From: Opisthocomus hoazin
Lineage: Eukaryota > Chordata > Aves > Opisthocomiformes > Opisthocomidae
Length of the DNA stretch: 64,000 nt
Assembly (NCBI RefSeq): GCF_030867145.1
Contig: NC_134420.1
Coordinates: 43,668,912 to 43,732,911, forward strand
Reading direction: 5' to 3'
Notes under the pieces: model-generated
Told to the model about the DNA's origin: nothing
The model's database searches: none
What the model saw: the letters and a program-made list of their open reading frames with translations, nothing else
Shown here: piece by piece, positions 39,079 to 52,700 of the stretch
How positions within the stretch are numbered: position 1 is the stretch's first letter
How the letters are laid out: the number at the start of each line of letters is the position of its first letter
Program-made: the position numbers and the translations under genes

Positions 39079-42000
39079 TCCGCTCAAGATTAGTATCTCA
39101 CAATGCTGAATGTTACGTGAGCACAGGGCAAGACAAAACATCACTCATTAAGAAGTAGTCTTGCTCAGTTTTTCCCAAGAATGATCTTGCCCAGCCCCCA
39201 GTATAGATGACACTGATATGAATCGGTTGGAATAACGAGGGATACTGATGCAGTATGCGCCTTTCATCTCTGGTACGTTGGCTTTAGGGTTACTTTGTGC
39301 CAGCAGTGCTTAATTGAGGGTAAGTATCTGTGTTTGATGGATTTATAGCTAACCTTGATTTTTTAATATGATTTTTTTTTCCCTAAATTGGTCAACAGAG
39401 TGTTAACCATGCACTGATTCAAATTAGCATCTACTTCAGCAGTTATGCATGCCATTTTTATCTTTCTCCTTTTCGATCTGAAATAAAAAATACCGTCATG
39501 CAAGTTTATAGTATTCTGTTCTAAACCGGACAAAAATAGGACCATTAAATATACTCACCATGTATTAATTCAATTTCCCCTTTCCCCATTAGTCCTGACT
39601 GAGCTTCAATAGCAAATTACTTAATAAAACAAGCAACTGGCAAATAATTGCAATGCACAAACCTACTGATTGGTCTTCTCATTAGTTAGTCTATTTTGGT
39701 AAAGTGGGTTGACTGATTTAGAGCATGAATCAGTTCTGCCATACAAATTCCAGTCATAGTGGAATATCTATGCAGTCACACATGCCCCGAGCTAAATATT
39801 TTCTTTCTTACAGCTTTATAATCCTCGGTGACTCTAGAAGAAGAGAAGAGAATGTATTCCTTTGAGTTCAATGGTACTGTCTACGCATGAGCAAGAATCG
39901 TGGGACTAGAAGCCTCGTTTAAAGCAGATGAAACATCACCAAATAATTACACAGCAAACAAAACTGAATTCCACTCCATTTTAAAACCAGTAAGAATGAA
40001 GGTCTTTAGACTAACTGTAAGAACTAAACATTTATTTTTACTTTATTTTTGCAATTATATTATACAGTCAATATACCCATTTAAGTACAGAGTCAGACCA
40101 TTAAGGTCTGAGTCTGTGAACAGTTACACCAGCAGCAACAGGCAACTGACATTTGGCTTTAATCCACGTAAGGCTATTAATCTGCCTATAAAGATTGTAA
40201 CCTGCTCATTTCTGGAACTGCTGCAGCCCCTAGCAGCCCTGGCTGTCCATCAGTGCTCCCTCAGTTCAGGCAGTAACTCTGTCAGTGCTTCTAGTCCCGA
40301 AAGTGAGACATTCAGGTCTCTGGAGTAGCTGCCTTCTGCAGGTACGTAGAATCCAGTGCAATTTGGTCTGTTCTAGCTTTTGCTAAGCCTTAGTTATGAG
40401 GCTTTTTTTTTTTTTTTACACATTGAATATGGAAAATGATATATGGTTTTATTTCATGCTTAAATACTGCTAAACTTCTTTTTGTTCCCAATACAGTTGC
40501 TTTTTGTACTATAGCAAAACACAAAGCCTGAATTCCTGCCAAGCAATTACACAGTCCTGCTCTTATTTTTAATCCTAAAATGTAAATAAAAGTATTATGC
40601 ATGTTTAGATAACGTTAGATACAGCTACAAAATGGAAGCGGGAAATAAGAAAAGGAAATGAGTCCTATCAAAACCACGACACGTGCATCTCAAACAGTTC
40701 AACATGTGAACAAATGATCAATCCTCACTGGTAAATATGAATAATATACTTTTTAAAATTTTTAAATTAAATACCCGAAGAACTCTGGATAAGGTATTGT
40801 GACAAGAATTAGCTGCACATTAATGAGATCTAGAAACAGATTGTCAACTGGATATTAAGGCCTCCCAAAAATCTTCTGCTTTCACTGTTAATTCAAAACC
40901 TGCACTGCAATCTCTTTTCTAATGGAGCACATCTAAATAGCCTTAAGCTCCTTACTTGCACATGTTTAATACATACTGATGTAATAGGGCGTGCATTGTG
41001 GCACTTACACAGGCAAACACAATTAAAGTGAATTGAAAGCAATCTTAAATTCACAGTAACAAGATACATAAATATACATGAACTAGAACAGTGCAACAGG
41101 AATGCCATTTATTTACTTTTCCATGCTGCCTGGGTCATTCCTATTGTAGAAATGGTGTGGAGTATTATTTGTAGTGATACCATGCTGCTCACTGAGGTAC
41201 TCAAAGTGCTCGGTGGACATTAGCTCAAGTCACATTTTTGAGGTGGAAGCTAAGGCAGGAGAAATGCAAACTGCTGTAGCTCCAGCAAAGGTGAAGAGAG
41301 GTGAGAGCGTACTGCCTTCTGACGCAGAAAGAGGAACAGAGGTGATTTTTTTGCGTTTAGTAAAAGAGGGCAAAAGCAGTGGTTTTAAACCTCTTTGCCT
41401 CCCGTTTTCACTCTTTCTTTGTCTCACAGATGGAAAAAGTGGAGCAGAAAATTGCTTTGCCCAAAGCCACACACTGGCAGTAATTGAACTAGCAGACAAC
41501 ATTGGTTTAAATAGAAAATGCACAATATATTTGTATTATTCAGGCTGTTCTAACTGCTGTCTCGCTCTCTTGTCCATGTATGCCATTTAATTTTCAACTG
41601 TAGATGCACAGCACTTCTGGTTGCAGAATCTTGTAGGGATTCCCAAATTTTGAGTTGTTTTCAAGGAACTTCAAGAAAATAAGAAGGAATAGGAGGTACT
41701 AAATTCTTAAGAGGGAGTCTCAAATTTTGGATCCCAAGAAAGAGACTAAGGAGGCAGCTCTGATTTCTGTTCTTATGCAGCAGTTGTGACCCTGATTTCT
41801 AATATAAACCAGCTGGTGACTCTCACAGAGAGCCCAGCCTCCCTGTGCTGTGCAATACACTAAACATAGTGAAAGTCATTGTTTTGCTGAATGTGCAGTC
41901 TGAAGTAGCAGCACACTGAAAAAAACTCAATACCCATTTATTAGATGAGAATTGAGATGCAGAGAAGTCAAGAAATTAAGTCAGTCACATAGGGGTTTGG

Positions 42001-43518
42001 TGGCAGACCTCAGGTAGAGCCTGTGGATTTCTGGAGAGCACCCCAGCCCTCTGTGGCTTGCTGCCACTGTAGCTTCAGGAGACAGACGTAATGTCTTTGA
42101 AGGAGACCACAGAGCAAAGCAGAGACTATTAGGGACTAAAAGCAGAAAATAATGGAAGCTTAAAAGACTCATACCTCCTTCTCCAGAGAAGCTGTTTTAT
42201 ACCAGAGGTGAGACCGAGGTTCACCAGACCATACTTTTAAATCTAAGTAGATGCCTCCGACTGATGGAACTGACCTTGTTCTCAAGGATGGGCTAAAAAA
42301 CCGTGGTTGCATTGAGTCGCAATGAAGGAAGAACTTTTGCGCAGCTTTTGTGCTAAACGAGATCAGACATCACATCTGCATTAAAGAACCTGGCAAAAAA
42401 CACCACAAAGCCTGGCTAATATCCAGCAGCCCATCAAGTGGGTGCTATTTCAACACAGGGAAAGCAATGGTCTGCAGGAGCTGTTACATGCAAAATCTTC
42501 TTATGGGCAACAAGAAACTCATCCTATGTGTAAAGTCACACAAAATTTATTGTTAGTATAATTCCAACCTAAGCAGTCTAATGAAAGGATTACTATTAGT
42601 CCAGATCACATTATTTCAGAAAAAGAAAGGAAATAAAAATAAAGATACAGTATAGAAAGTCTCAATAATAATATTATGGTTAAAATCATTATGGATGCAC
42701 TATCTAGTACTTACCCCTTCTCCCGGTGTCACGCTTACCCTTTCACCTCCCTGTGGCTTCTGTCTGGTGGGGGGAGCACAGGGGATCATCTGCATCCAGA
42801 GTCTTGTGCCTGTGGGAGCACGATGTCGGTGTTCATGGTTCCTTCTTCTTTCTCCCCTTTTTCTGCTTCTGGAAATAGCTCTCACCTGGGGCTATTTTCA
42901 CTTGTTTTCTAATAAAGTTTTGCACCTTGATTTTTCTTCACTCGTCTGCAACTATGTATTTGTATTTTATTTATCTTCGATACTTGTTCTTTCTTCTCCT
43001 TTTTACCCCTAAGTCTAATTTTGTCCAGGTCTTCATTTTTTTAACTGGCCATTTGCAAGTTGTTTATAGCCTCGGGGTCTCCCATGCCAGCTTGTGCCCC
43101 ATCTCTTATCGTCCCAAGCCTCTACTCTACACTGCCACTGGTGTCTTCACTTCTCAAGGCTGCTGCTGTTCTAACAGGCCTTCATTTCTGTACACTGTAA
43201 CATTATGTTAGAGCCATAAATACATCATGCTACACAGAGTAACAACTTATTATTAATATCTATTTAAAAACTGTGGTGACACCATACAAAGCAAAAGTGA
43301 AACAAATTAGCCATGGTCTCCTGTCATTAGAAAAATTATTGTTACAGCTAAATCAAGCAAAACCAAAGCTCCAGGAAGATCTGGGGAAGTTCAGACAAAG
43401 CACATGCAATAAGCCTCCGTCCTGAGGTCTTGTAAACTCAGGACAAAGCCTATGGACTGTTACTAGCAATAGCAACACAGTTGCAGCATTGTTACTAGTA
43501 TTACTGGGCTACATGCTG

Positions 43519-43574
43519 TTTATTACCTTCCAGTTCTGGATTAATATTTATTACCTTCCAGTTCTGGATTAATA
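43519..43574. repeat. Perfect 28-bp tandem duplication
   Basis: Two identical, directly adjacent 28-base units that begin TTTATTACCTTCCAGTTCTG occupy 43519-43546 and 43547-43574, followed by TTT of a third. With no mismatch between copies it is recent or constrained. It may vary in copy number between individuals. Confidence 0.92.
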
Positions 43575-46388
43575 TTTGTATGTTGCATACTGTATGTAGC
43601 AGCAGAGGTAAGTACTTCCACAAAGGGCATAGGAAGGAAGCAGGAATACTGGTGACTAGAAAACAGGCTATTGCACCTGAACTCCTCAGTTTTATGAGCT
43701 CAGTTCATAGTCCAAACACACTCAGCTTAGACACGCTGGGTGTGTATGCGGCAACCAAGGTCGCAAAAACCCAATATAACAATTACTGTGTGACAGCTGA
43801 ATTGGAGGCCACGCTAGAATAGCACAATGATGACTCCTGATTTTACAGTTTATCTCAAGGAAGTGGTAGGAATATTAGCCACCTTCCAATAGACATTCTC
43901 TAAGTATAGAACAGGATAATCATTTGAGCTTTTGTCTAGTCATAGAATAGAAACTATTCAAAGCAGTGTCAGGTCATCTGTTTAAAGCATATATTCATGG
44001 CAGAAGAGAATGAGCATTTGGCTTTGAAAAAATAATTTTAATCAATTTTTTCATCAGTACGGTCCATCATGTTATTCAGAAATGGCTTCTTTCAGTAATG
44101 GCTTGCAAATCAATAGTAGATATAAACAAGGCAGAACAAAGGGCACCACATTCAACAAGCTGCCAATCATTGGAGCAAAAGACGGCAGAAATCAGTATTC
44201 CAAGATGGATACACAAATAAATCAGAAACCGGCAGATAATACACAAAGATGCCACCTTTTTACAGAAAGTCCAGAGTTCTGTCCTGTCCCAAGAATCACT
44301 GAAATATGCGTAAGCTTGTACGTGTTTTATATGAGAGATCAGTACGAGACGGAGTTTGGTCTGAAGTCTGTTTTTCACTAAACATTTTCAAACTCATCCC
44401 TCTTACAACTTTGCAGAGTTCTTGAAATAGAGAGAATGAGTTGCCAGGCTGCCAAAGATCTTTCCAGAGCCAGGAAAAAAGTAATTAAAACCTCCAGACT
44501 TTGTGTTATACCTCGAAGGATGAATACTTGAGATATACTGAATACCCACAATTCCTGTAAGGTTAGTGAGAAGTAGTATTACTCAGCACTTTTTAGGATT
44601 TGGCTTCCAACAGAAAGAGGAATAAAGAAAGTTTTTTCAAGCACACAGATCGTAATGAGTTTGTAGTAGTTATTCACATCAGGACAATCTTATTTAAATG
44701 TCGCTAGTAAGAACTTAGAATATGACTCATATTGTGTCTATCATAACTGTTAATTATTAATGAATAAATATGTCATTTGGGACCTAGCTAATATTTCCAG
44801 GCCATTGATGTGAATAGTTGTTTTCAACTGTGAGAGTGCCAGTTGCCAGGAATTCAACATCTTTAGGTATCTCATCATTATTAACCATACATTATGTTAA
44901 TCTGAAAAATCTCATTACTCTCTTCTCAAAACTATGAGCTTTGTATCTGTTCAAAAAATGTGATTCTCATGGCATAGTTTGAGCCTGCAGATTATTTTTT
45001 AAAAAACATAACTGAATATGTAAAGATAAGGACAGAATATTTGTAACTACTGACCTACAATTTAAGATTGCTCAAGCTGGCCGGCTCGCTAAGCATGAGG
45101 TTTTACATCTTTTCCAGAAGAATTTATTATTTAAATGGGAATTCTGGATAAATACTGCAAACCATGTAATTGTCTAATTTCACTTTGAACCCTTCTAAAT
45201 TACTGACTTCAAAAACCATGATGCTGCAGTAAAAGAGAAACTTGGCTCACAGAATGAACGCACTTGAATCAGTTTTGAATTTGCCACATTTTAATGTAGC
45301 TGTTCTGCTCTTACTGCCTCACAAGACAGAATTTCCCTTTTTATATTCTTAACACCATCTGTTAATAATGTTTATGACAGTGCTGCATAGGGGGTCAGCT
45401 GGGAATGAGGCCCCAAATGTGCCAACACTGCTCATAAAAGAAATATAAGCTAGTCTCTGCCTGGCGGATTCAACAGACAAAAAGCTGGAAGGAAGCAATA
45501 GGGGCAGAGAGAACAATGAGGTGGCAGCATACATCACAGCATTTTTATTTTTGTCTTCATTTGAATATTTCATCCTTTTCCTGAGGCTATGTTATAAAAG
45601 AACTGAGTAGACAACAAGACCAAGGTAACAAGGACACAGACCAAGCTACAGCAAGCAGCCTATCAAAACAAATCAAAGGAGATTTTGGAGTATAAACTTC
45701 AAGAAAGCAATTCAGTGGTACAGCCTTGACTTCAGTTTCTAGACGAGCCTCACTTCTTCCTTATATGGCCCATGTTCAGTCCTAGTACTACCTTAAGCGT
45801 CCCACTCCTACACACTCTGGGTGAGGGGGATGGCCTTGCTTATTCACTATCTACTCTCCGAGAGGCTAAAAATTCACTGAATTTGTGCTTTCAATGTATC
45901 TGTTAGCTAGAAAGCATTGCTGTTTTACAGATGGGAAACAAAGACAAAAATTGTCTGACTCAGGAAATCTGTGAACAAGTAAGTACATCTACAGCATTCT
46001 TTTTTTTTTTTAAATCCATAAACTTCGCTTCCTCGAGCGTACTTTACAATAGCTAATACACCTAATATTTCTGTCCTTATTTTGTAGGAAGAAATGTATG
46101 CACTACCCCATTTTTGTTAATAAAGCCTTCCAAATTATACATCTTCATTGGATCTATATTAACAATTATTTTGAGCACACTTCAGATGAATATGGACATA
46201 GAACACATACTCATTATCACAAAGCAGTCTCAGGCATCCTTCTGTTTAATGGGATTGGCAACACTAGTACAAACTAGTCTTTCTTACACTGTATCTCCCA
46301 AATCATTTAAGTACATTAATGCTTAGAAATGGAGGGAAAAATAAAACAGAGACAACAGTTGCAAGCCAGTACTGTATCCAGGATATCA

Positions 46389-46394
46389 TTTATT
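46389..46394 (-). terminator. DTD2: Candidate polyadenylation signal AATAAA next to the DTD2 stop
   Basis: On the minus strand AATAAA begins four bases after the TGA stop. If used it would give an unusually short 3' UTR. Other candidates lie further on (ATTAAA at 46250-46245, AATAAA at 45549-45544 and 45128-45123). Sequence alone does not decide which is used. Confidence 0.3.
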
Positions 46395-46398
46395 TTTT

Positions 46399-46724
46399 TC
46401 AAAATTCAATCAGATGAGTGTAAGGTCCATTTGTATCCAGTTTTAAAACCTGCCTGTTTCCATATGTGCCATGCTTTACGAGAACACCTGCTTCCACGCA
46501 TTTGGCATTGGCAGCCAGTTCTTTTTCACACAAACACACAAACTGAGAATAAAGTTCCAGTCCTTTTTCTTTTTCAATGTTTGCATGGTACTGCATCTTT
46601 CTTCCCTTCGGTTTACCGCCTAGGGTAGCTTGTGGTATGATTAGCACATCGCCTGGTAAATCGAGAACAGAAACGTACTCGCCGCTTTCATTTTCACTTA
46701 ATTTAACATTCAACAGTGTATTGA
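46399..46724 (-). CDS. DTD2: DTD2 coding exon 3 (residues 60-167 and stop)
   Basis: 326 bases after acceptor TTTGCAG. It encodes [20 protein letters not shown], the catalytic region [40 protein letters not shown] and LIEF, then TGA. It carries both nucleotide-end recognition motifs of the family. Confidence 0.96.
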
Positions 46725-49700
46725 CTGCAAATAAAAATAAAATAAGAGTGTAACTGAAGTAAATTTAACAGGACCTACTATAACATCATAAACAAGATTC
46801 AACAAATATTGTGAAGAGTGACAAACTATTCAAGTAAAAGAAACTGCTTATTAACTAAAAGAAACATGGACAGTCAATAAATACTACTAACCAGCTATGA
46901 TGTCTGAGTATTGTAAAGAATGTGAAGGATATTTATATTAATACAATATGTCTAAAGAGAGATTTCTGAGGGGAAGTGGTTGGCTGTTCTAGTTGGACAC
47001 CCCCAAAGAAACCCAGGTTCCAGTTAGTGACCCTAACTTAATTGCCTGATACTCAAATAGGCAACATTTGCTCAACACTACATGTTGCAGGAGATAACAC
47101 CATCTTCAGTGCACTTTGGAGAAGTTTCTGCCCTGACCATCTTTTCATTCTGGCTGTAGTAGTTTGCAGCAGGACCCAGCACTGATCTGGGCTGAAGTCA
47201 CAGCTTGGCAATTTGGTCCCAAGCAGAGCTAGTGCCCTTCAGTGCTCCACTTCCAGACCAGCAGGTGCCAGATTCTCTTTTCGGAGAGGAAATGAGCAGG
47301 AAAGTCAGCGACACAATTTGGCCCATAAGAAAGAATATATAAACTTGCAAATAAAATCGATGCCTTTACTAACATTGTATTTTCCAACGTTTCTATAACA
47401 AATCAAATCATTCCCCCAAAACTTCCTCCAATGCTGTAAAAGCTGTAAGGATACTAGTTATGCCTCCAAAGCCATAAAAGTTTAACGTTGTTTGAAGCAA
47501 AAAGAGCTGAGTTGTGATTCAGGAACCAAACCCACTCATTTAAACAGTTTCAAAATATATTTAGGAAAAATGATTCTGTAAAAGACAGACACTTAAGGAG
47601 GATGGTTGTAGATGAATCTCATAATAGCAAACAGAAGTTTCTTTTTCTGGCTTGCTTCAGCTGCCACACAGCCAAAAAGGTCATTATTCTCAAGTAAAAC
47701 TCTCATGAAACTCTCACAAGCACAAAATCAATTTTCATAGCATAGCTTGAAATACTCCCAAAGATTTCAACTTAGTTTAGCATTGCAGAAAGACTGTGCC
47801 TCCCTCCAAGACCAAGAGAGAATGCCCCAGGAACTGCTCTCAGCATTTTCAATAGCACCTGTGCTTGCGCACTGCCAGGTCTTTCTGCTGGTCCCAGCAA
47901 GGAGCCTGAAATAGACTATTGGTACATGACCTTTGCGAAACCACTAACAGTAGCAGAAAAGGAAAGGGAAAGGCACTTTTATCTGGAATACGTGGCATCA
48001 CAGAATTTCCCAGATGATCCAGTGCTACTGATGGAGGAAAGCAAGGAGAAGAAATTAAATAAAAGTAAAAAAGAAACCTAAACAGAAACCTCAAGCCAAA
48101 ACAACAGCGAGTGAAGACAGAAATCACTACCGTTTGACCTTAACCACAGCATCTTCTCTGATGTAAATGTTAAAGTGCATCTGGAGAAGGGGGAAAGAAC
48201 GCCAGATATTGCTGTTATCAGTTCTGAACCAGAAAACTGCACCTGAAATGCCAACAGTTTATATAGTCTCACTGAAATGAGATGGGAAGGACACTACTTA
48301 GTTAGCCACCCAACTCCCTCTACTGGCTACAATTTTAAATATCCTGCACATACAGCAAGATCAGTGTTAAAATACTTCTCAAATCAAGCCATGAATTATT
48401 TGAAAAGTTTTCTCTAAATTTAGTTCTCTCCTGGACTGAACTTGTTGCCTGATACATGTAATGTGTCAAACAGCAAGTGCAGGGCTTTCTCTGTTGGCTA
48501 GAATGTTATCATCCTGGGAACTGACTTTCTAACAGGTTGACCATGAGCAGACGGACAGAGTGAGAGATATGGACAACTGCCACAGGAAACAAGACCGACC
48601 AAGCTGTTCTTTCAGCCAGGTGATTGACTTGGAATGATGCTATCTGATGGCTTTTTGACTGCTGCTTGTCCAAAAGGTTACTGTCTTCCCTGCCTCTACC
48701 GCGTTTCTTCTTTTTCAAACAATACAAGAATTTATAAGCATTATATCATACCAATTTTTGGAACAAGATCCTCATCAGCACCTTTGAAGAAGCATATGTA
48801 GATAACAAGCCCTCTCTGGACCTATGAAAGATTACAGAAAACTACGTCAATGTTTCTCATTGTCCACTATGCACACTCACATTAAAACTGCTACAAAAAA
48901 TGACAAAACTACACAACAAAAAGGCTTCTGAGAGCAGTTTTAGTCATTTAGTATAGCTTCAGACATCAAGTTTACACACCACACTGTGGAAGCTTATGAG
49001 ATATATACTGAATATCTGCACAAGGCTTCTATATACAATTAAGCCAATTTATGAGCTCCATGTGAAGCCAAATTTAGTTTGAATGTACAATGCACAGTAT
49101 TAACATAGACAAGATGACAAGATTAATTAGTGTACTTAAATATAGCACAGGAAATAATTTAACCTTTTTTCCTATCAAACATACAGATAAAATAATTTTC
49201 AGTGTGAATTATGAGTTTATCTCCAAGTACGAAACATGACAAACACCACAGGACTTGTCAGTGAACTGAATTATGTTTCGATGTTAAAAGTAATCTAGTA
49301 CAGGATAATTCTGAAAAAAAACCACAGAGTCTGTTAATTAAAGATTTAAATATGATGACCAACAACTATGAAGTTGTTCGAAATATTATTATTGGTTTGG
49401 GTGAAACCTTTTTGGTGACATGTGACCTTTCCCCTGATTTGTACAGAGTCAAGGATGCGCCACTTCTTTAGCATTCAGAGAGACCGCTTGTACGAACTGT
49501 CTATCTGATGGAAGAACTAGGTCTGTACTGAGGAGAAAGCGCAAGGCCAGTCTTGTGTAGCTTTTCTGCTCTCTTGGATAGTTCACAAGGAATGCACATG
49601 CAACAGCCTGTGCTTTATTAAGACAAAATAATAGGCTCTGCAGCCAATAGCAATTATGTCTCATGCACAAGTATACCTGAATGGTTTAATTTCTTCAGGA

Positions 49701-52700
49701 TAAAAAACAAGGAGAGCATCTAAAAAACCTCACTACTGATTTGTCAAGAATGAGTATACTTGTATTTCTGTTAGAAGAAAAATAAATGTCAGCTTATGAA
49801 ATACCACTTAAGAGATGCTAAGTAGATTGGGGCAGGAAGGAGACCTTAACATCATTATTAAAGGATAAGAAATTAGAATAGTTTCTGAAAAATACGTGTT
49901 GTTTTTTTTTCTTTCACCCCTTTTCTTTAAAAGATAGAGGTTTTCGGTGAAAAAACTTAGCAATATATGTGAGGTTTTACCCCATTATTCTTGTAGATAT
50001 TAAACAAAATGCTCAAGGCAATGACTGAGAAGAGCTATGCCTTCTCAACTATTTTTCTAGTGACTAACTTCTGGAAGAAGAGAATGCTCTTTGTAGCCAA
50101 AGCGTCACATGCTGAGATCTTTCAAAAGCTTTAAATGCCTCCTTTCAAAACTCATTTTGACCACTGCAGAATATTATACAGGCTCCCAAATGACTGCCAT
50201 ATTTCATAAACACTGTAAGAAATTTGATGGCCTGAACCTCAAATGACAATTCAAACCATCTGTTGGAATAAGGGAGAGAAATACAGGCTGCCAAAAGTTG
50301 GATATCCTTATATGTTTAGCTAAATATTCATTCCAGAAACAGACCTGCATCAGGATTTTAATAAGAGAATAACCATGCACACATACCTATTAACAAAAAC
50401 ACTTGTGATAAAATAGGCCAAATGCATTTAGATTGTATACAGCTGACTACTGCATTAGAAACAAGTGACTCCGCTATATAATGCATATCACAGAAGATCA
50501 TGCTAATTCTGAGACTTGTGACAGTATTTTTTGCACAGTCTCACATATAGAAGTAATAATATTCTGCAAGCAGCTCATTTAAAAAGATGAAAAGGTAAAT
50601 AAAGTGAACTAAATAAAGTGACATCTGCAAGTACTTAAGGCCAGACAGCTAAAGATCTTTTCAGTGGTGCCCAGCTACAGGACAAGGGGCAACGGGCACA
50701 AACTGAAGCACAGGAAGTTCCGTCTGAACATGAGGAAGAACTTCTTCCCTCTAAGGGTGATGGAGCCCTGGAACAGGCTGCCCAGGGAGGTTGTGGAGTC
50801 TCCTTCTACGGAGATATGCAAGACCTGCCTGGACAAGGTCCTGTGCAGCCTGCTGTAGGTGACCCTGCTTTGGCAGGAGGGTTGGACTAGATGACCCACA
50901 GAGGTCCCTTCCAAACCTACCATTCTGTGATTCTGTGATTCTGCAAAAGATTAAGTAAAAAAATTATTTTTCCATCCTCTATCATGATTTGCATCAAATT
51001 TTTGAACACACTTTTTATCAAAAGATGAGACAGACAAATTTAGGGAAATCAGAGGGACAGGATGTTAAATGAAAAAAATTCACTTCAGAGGCAAGTTAAA
51101 GCTGCTAGAGGATGCTTCTGTTTATATTGCATGTTTATGACCTTCTAGAACACTTTTCAACCATGTTACGGTTTCAACTATAACTGAAAACTGTGGTTGA
51201 ACACTGTCTTCAACAGATGTGCAATCATATTTCAGCCTCTTGTTGGGTCTTACTTTTTTGTTTAGTTCTCTTAATTGAACAGAAGATGTGAAATTGCATG
51301 CAATTTCAAGAGCTAAGGTCATAATGCACGTCAGTCCTCTGATACTACATCAGTGTTTCAGGTGGCCTAAGACTTGTGCTTGTTGCCACTGTGAGGAAGG
51401 GGAATGTGTAAACCTTTTGAACCAAAGCAAAAACATTGCTGTTGCTGAAGGTCCTCTGTAACCTACCAAAGTCTAGTTGACTGGTCTTCAGATCTATATT
51501 TAATGCAGGCAAAATCAAGCAAAATAACACAAATAAGAAGGTCATAAGCTCAACATGCTGATGTTCAAACTGCCACTGCAAGGAACTTACGTAGTGACAG
51601 GCAGGTGGTTGGGCAAGGAAACTGCTCTGTGTGGATTTACTGTTATCAGTGAAATGCCTACATAAATAAATCAACAAAGCAAGCTACTTTGCAACACTGA
51701 CATTTATTATACAACTGTCCTCAGTAATCATCAGACCAGGCAACCTGCATCACGAAGTGCTGAAGTACCCAGCCCCCAAGGCCATACAGCCAGCCTTCGC
51801 AATGCTGCCTCCAAATACTGCTTTTTAGCTCTTTTGAGGGAAACAAAAATAACTAACCCCTTCTTCATCCTCCTTACTAAATACATGCATGTGAATTTTG
51901 CAGGATTTCATTAGCAAAACCCAAATATATTCTGCAAAATGTTATCTCAATTCTAGCTTTTTTTTTTCCCCAGGGAAATGTAATGCAACTGATAATGAAA
52001 TCAGAGACATTGTAATCCTTAGGAAGCCGATCTGTGAAAATAACCTACATAAATTATTCTTCAACATTTCCGTTTCAAGTTCAGATCTGCTACCCCATGA
52101 GAAGATTTCTCCACATTTCTGGCATTCAGCTGTAGCAAAGAGAAGTTACATCACCCACCACAGGTCGCAGAACAAGACTGTGGCTGGTACTTTGCACTTC
52201 TTTTTGCTATCTTAACCAGAAAACAAATCAAGGGGAAGGAGATAATGGAAAGGCAGTTTTCATTGCATAAAGTGCAGGCACTTATACTTTTTAGATGAAT
52301 ATTCATTTTACATTTATTTTCTCCCATAGTTATGAAATACAACCAATCTCATCTTATCTGTCCCCTACCTTTAAAAGTGTAATTCCTTTTTTTACTCCAA
52401 AGTATTTTCCTGTATAGACAAGCCTTTTATGGATGCTATCTAACCAACATTTCTCCACAAACAGACATCCTATCCCCAGTAATCCTCAACAGGCCAGAAA
52501 AACTCAATCATGAAAACACAATGAAGGCAGTCGTTCATGTACAGACGTAAAGTACACCCCTAACCTTTTTCCAGATAAAGAACATCCGCTCTTAGGTTCC
52601 TAAAGTACCTACAGGGGTCTCTTCAAGCTCAGAAGCTATTCAAAGCCACCTACATAATGTGTTATTTATAGTACACTAGACGTTTCTCAAGGTGAAGACC

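Larger units (their letters stand above)
36891..46388. other. Intergenic region between the HEATR5A promoter and DTD2
   Basis: About 9.5 kb. It contains one solo LTR (38407-39078), one perfect 28-bp tandem duplication and T-rich runs (40400-40418 and 45998-46012). It may also hold the DTD2 3' UTR at its right end. Several open frames of 100-142 codons (39900-40328, 41174-41590, 44082-44381) have no recognisable domain and no splice or homology support. I do not call them genes. Confidence 0.6.
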
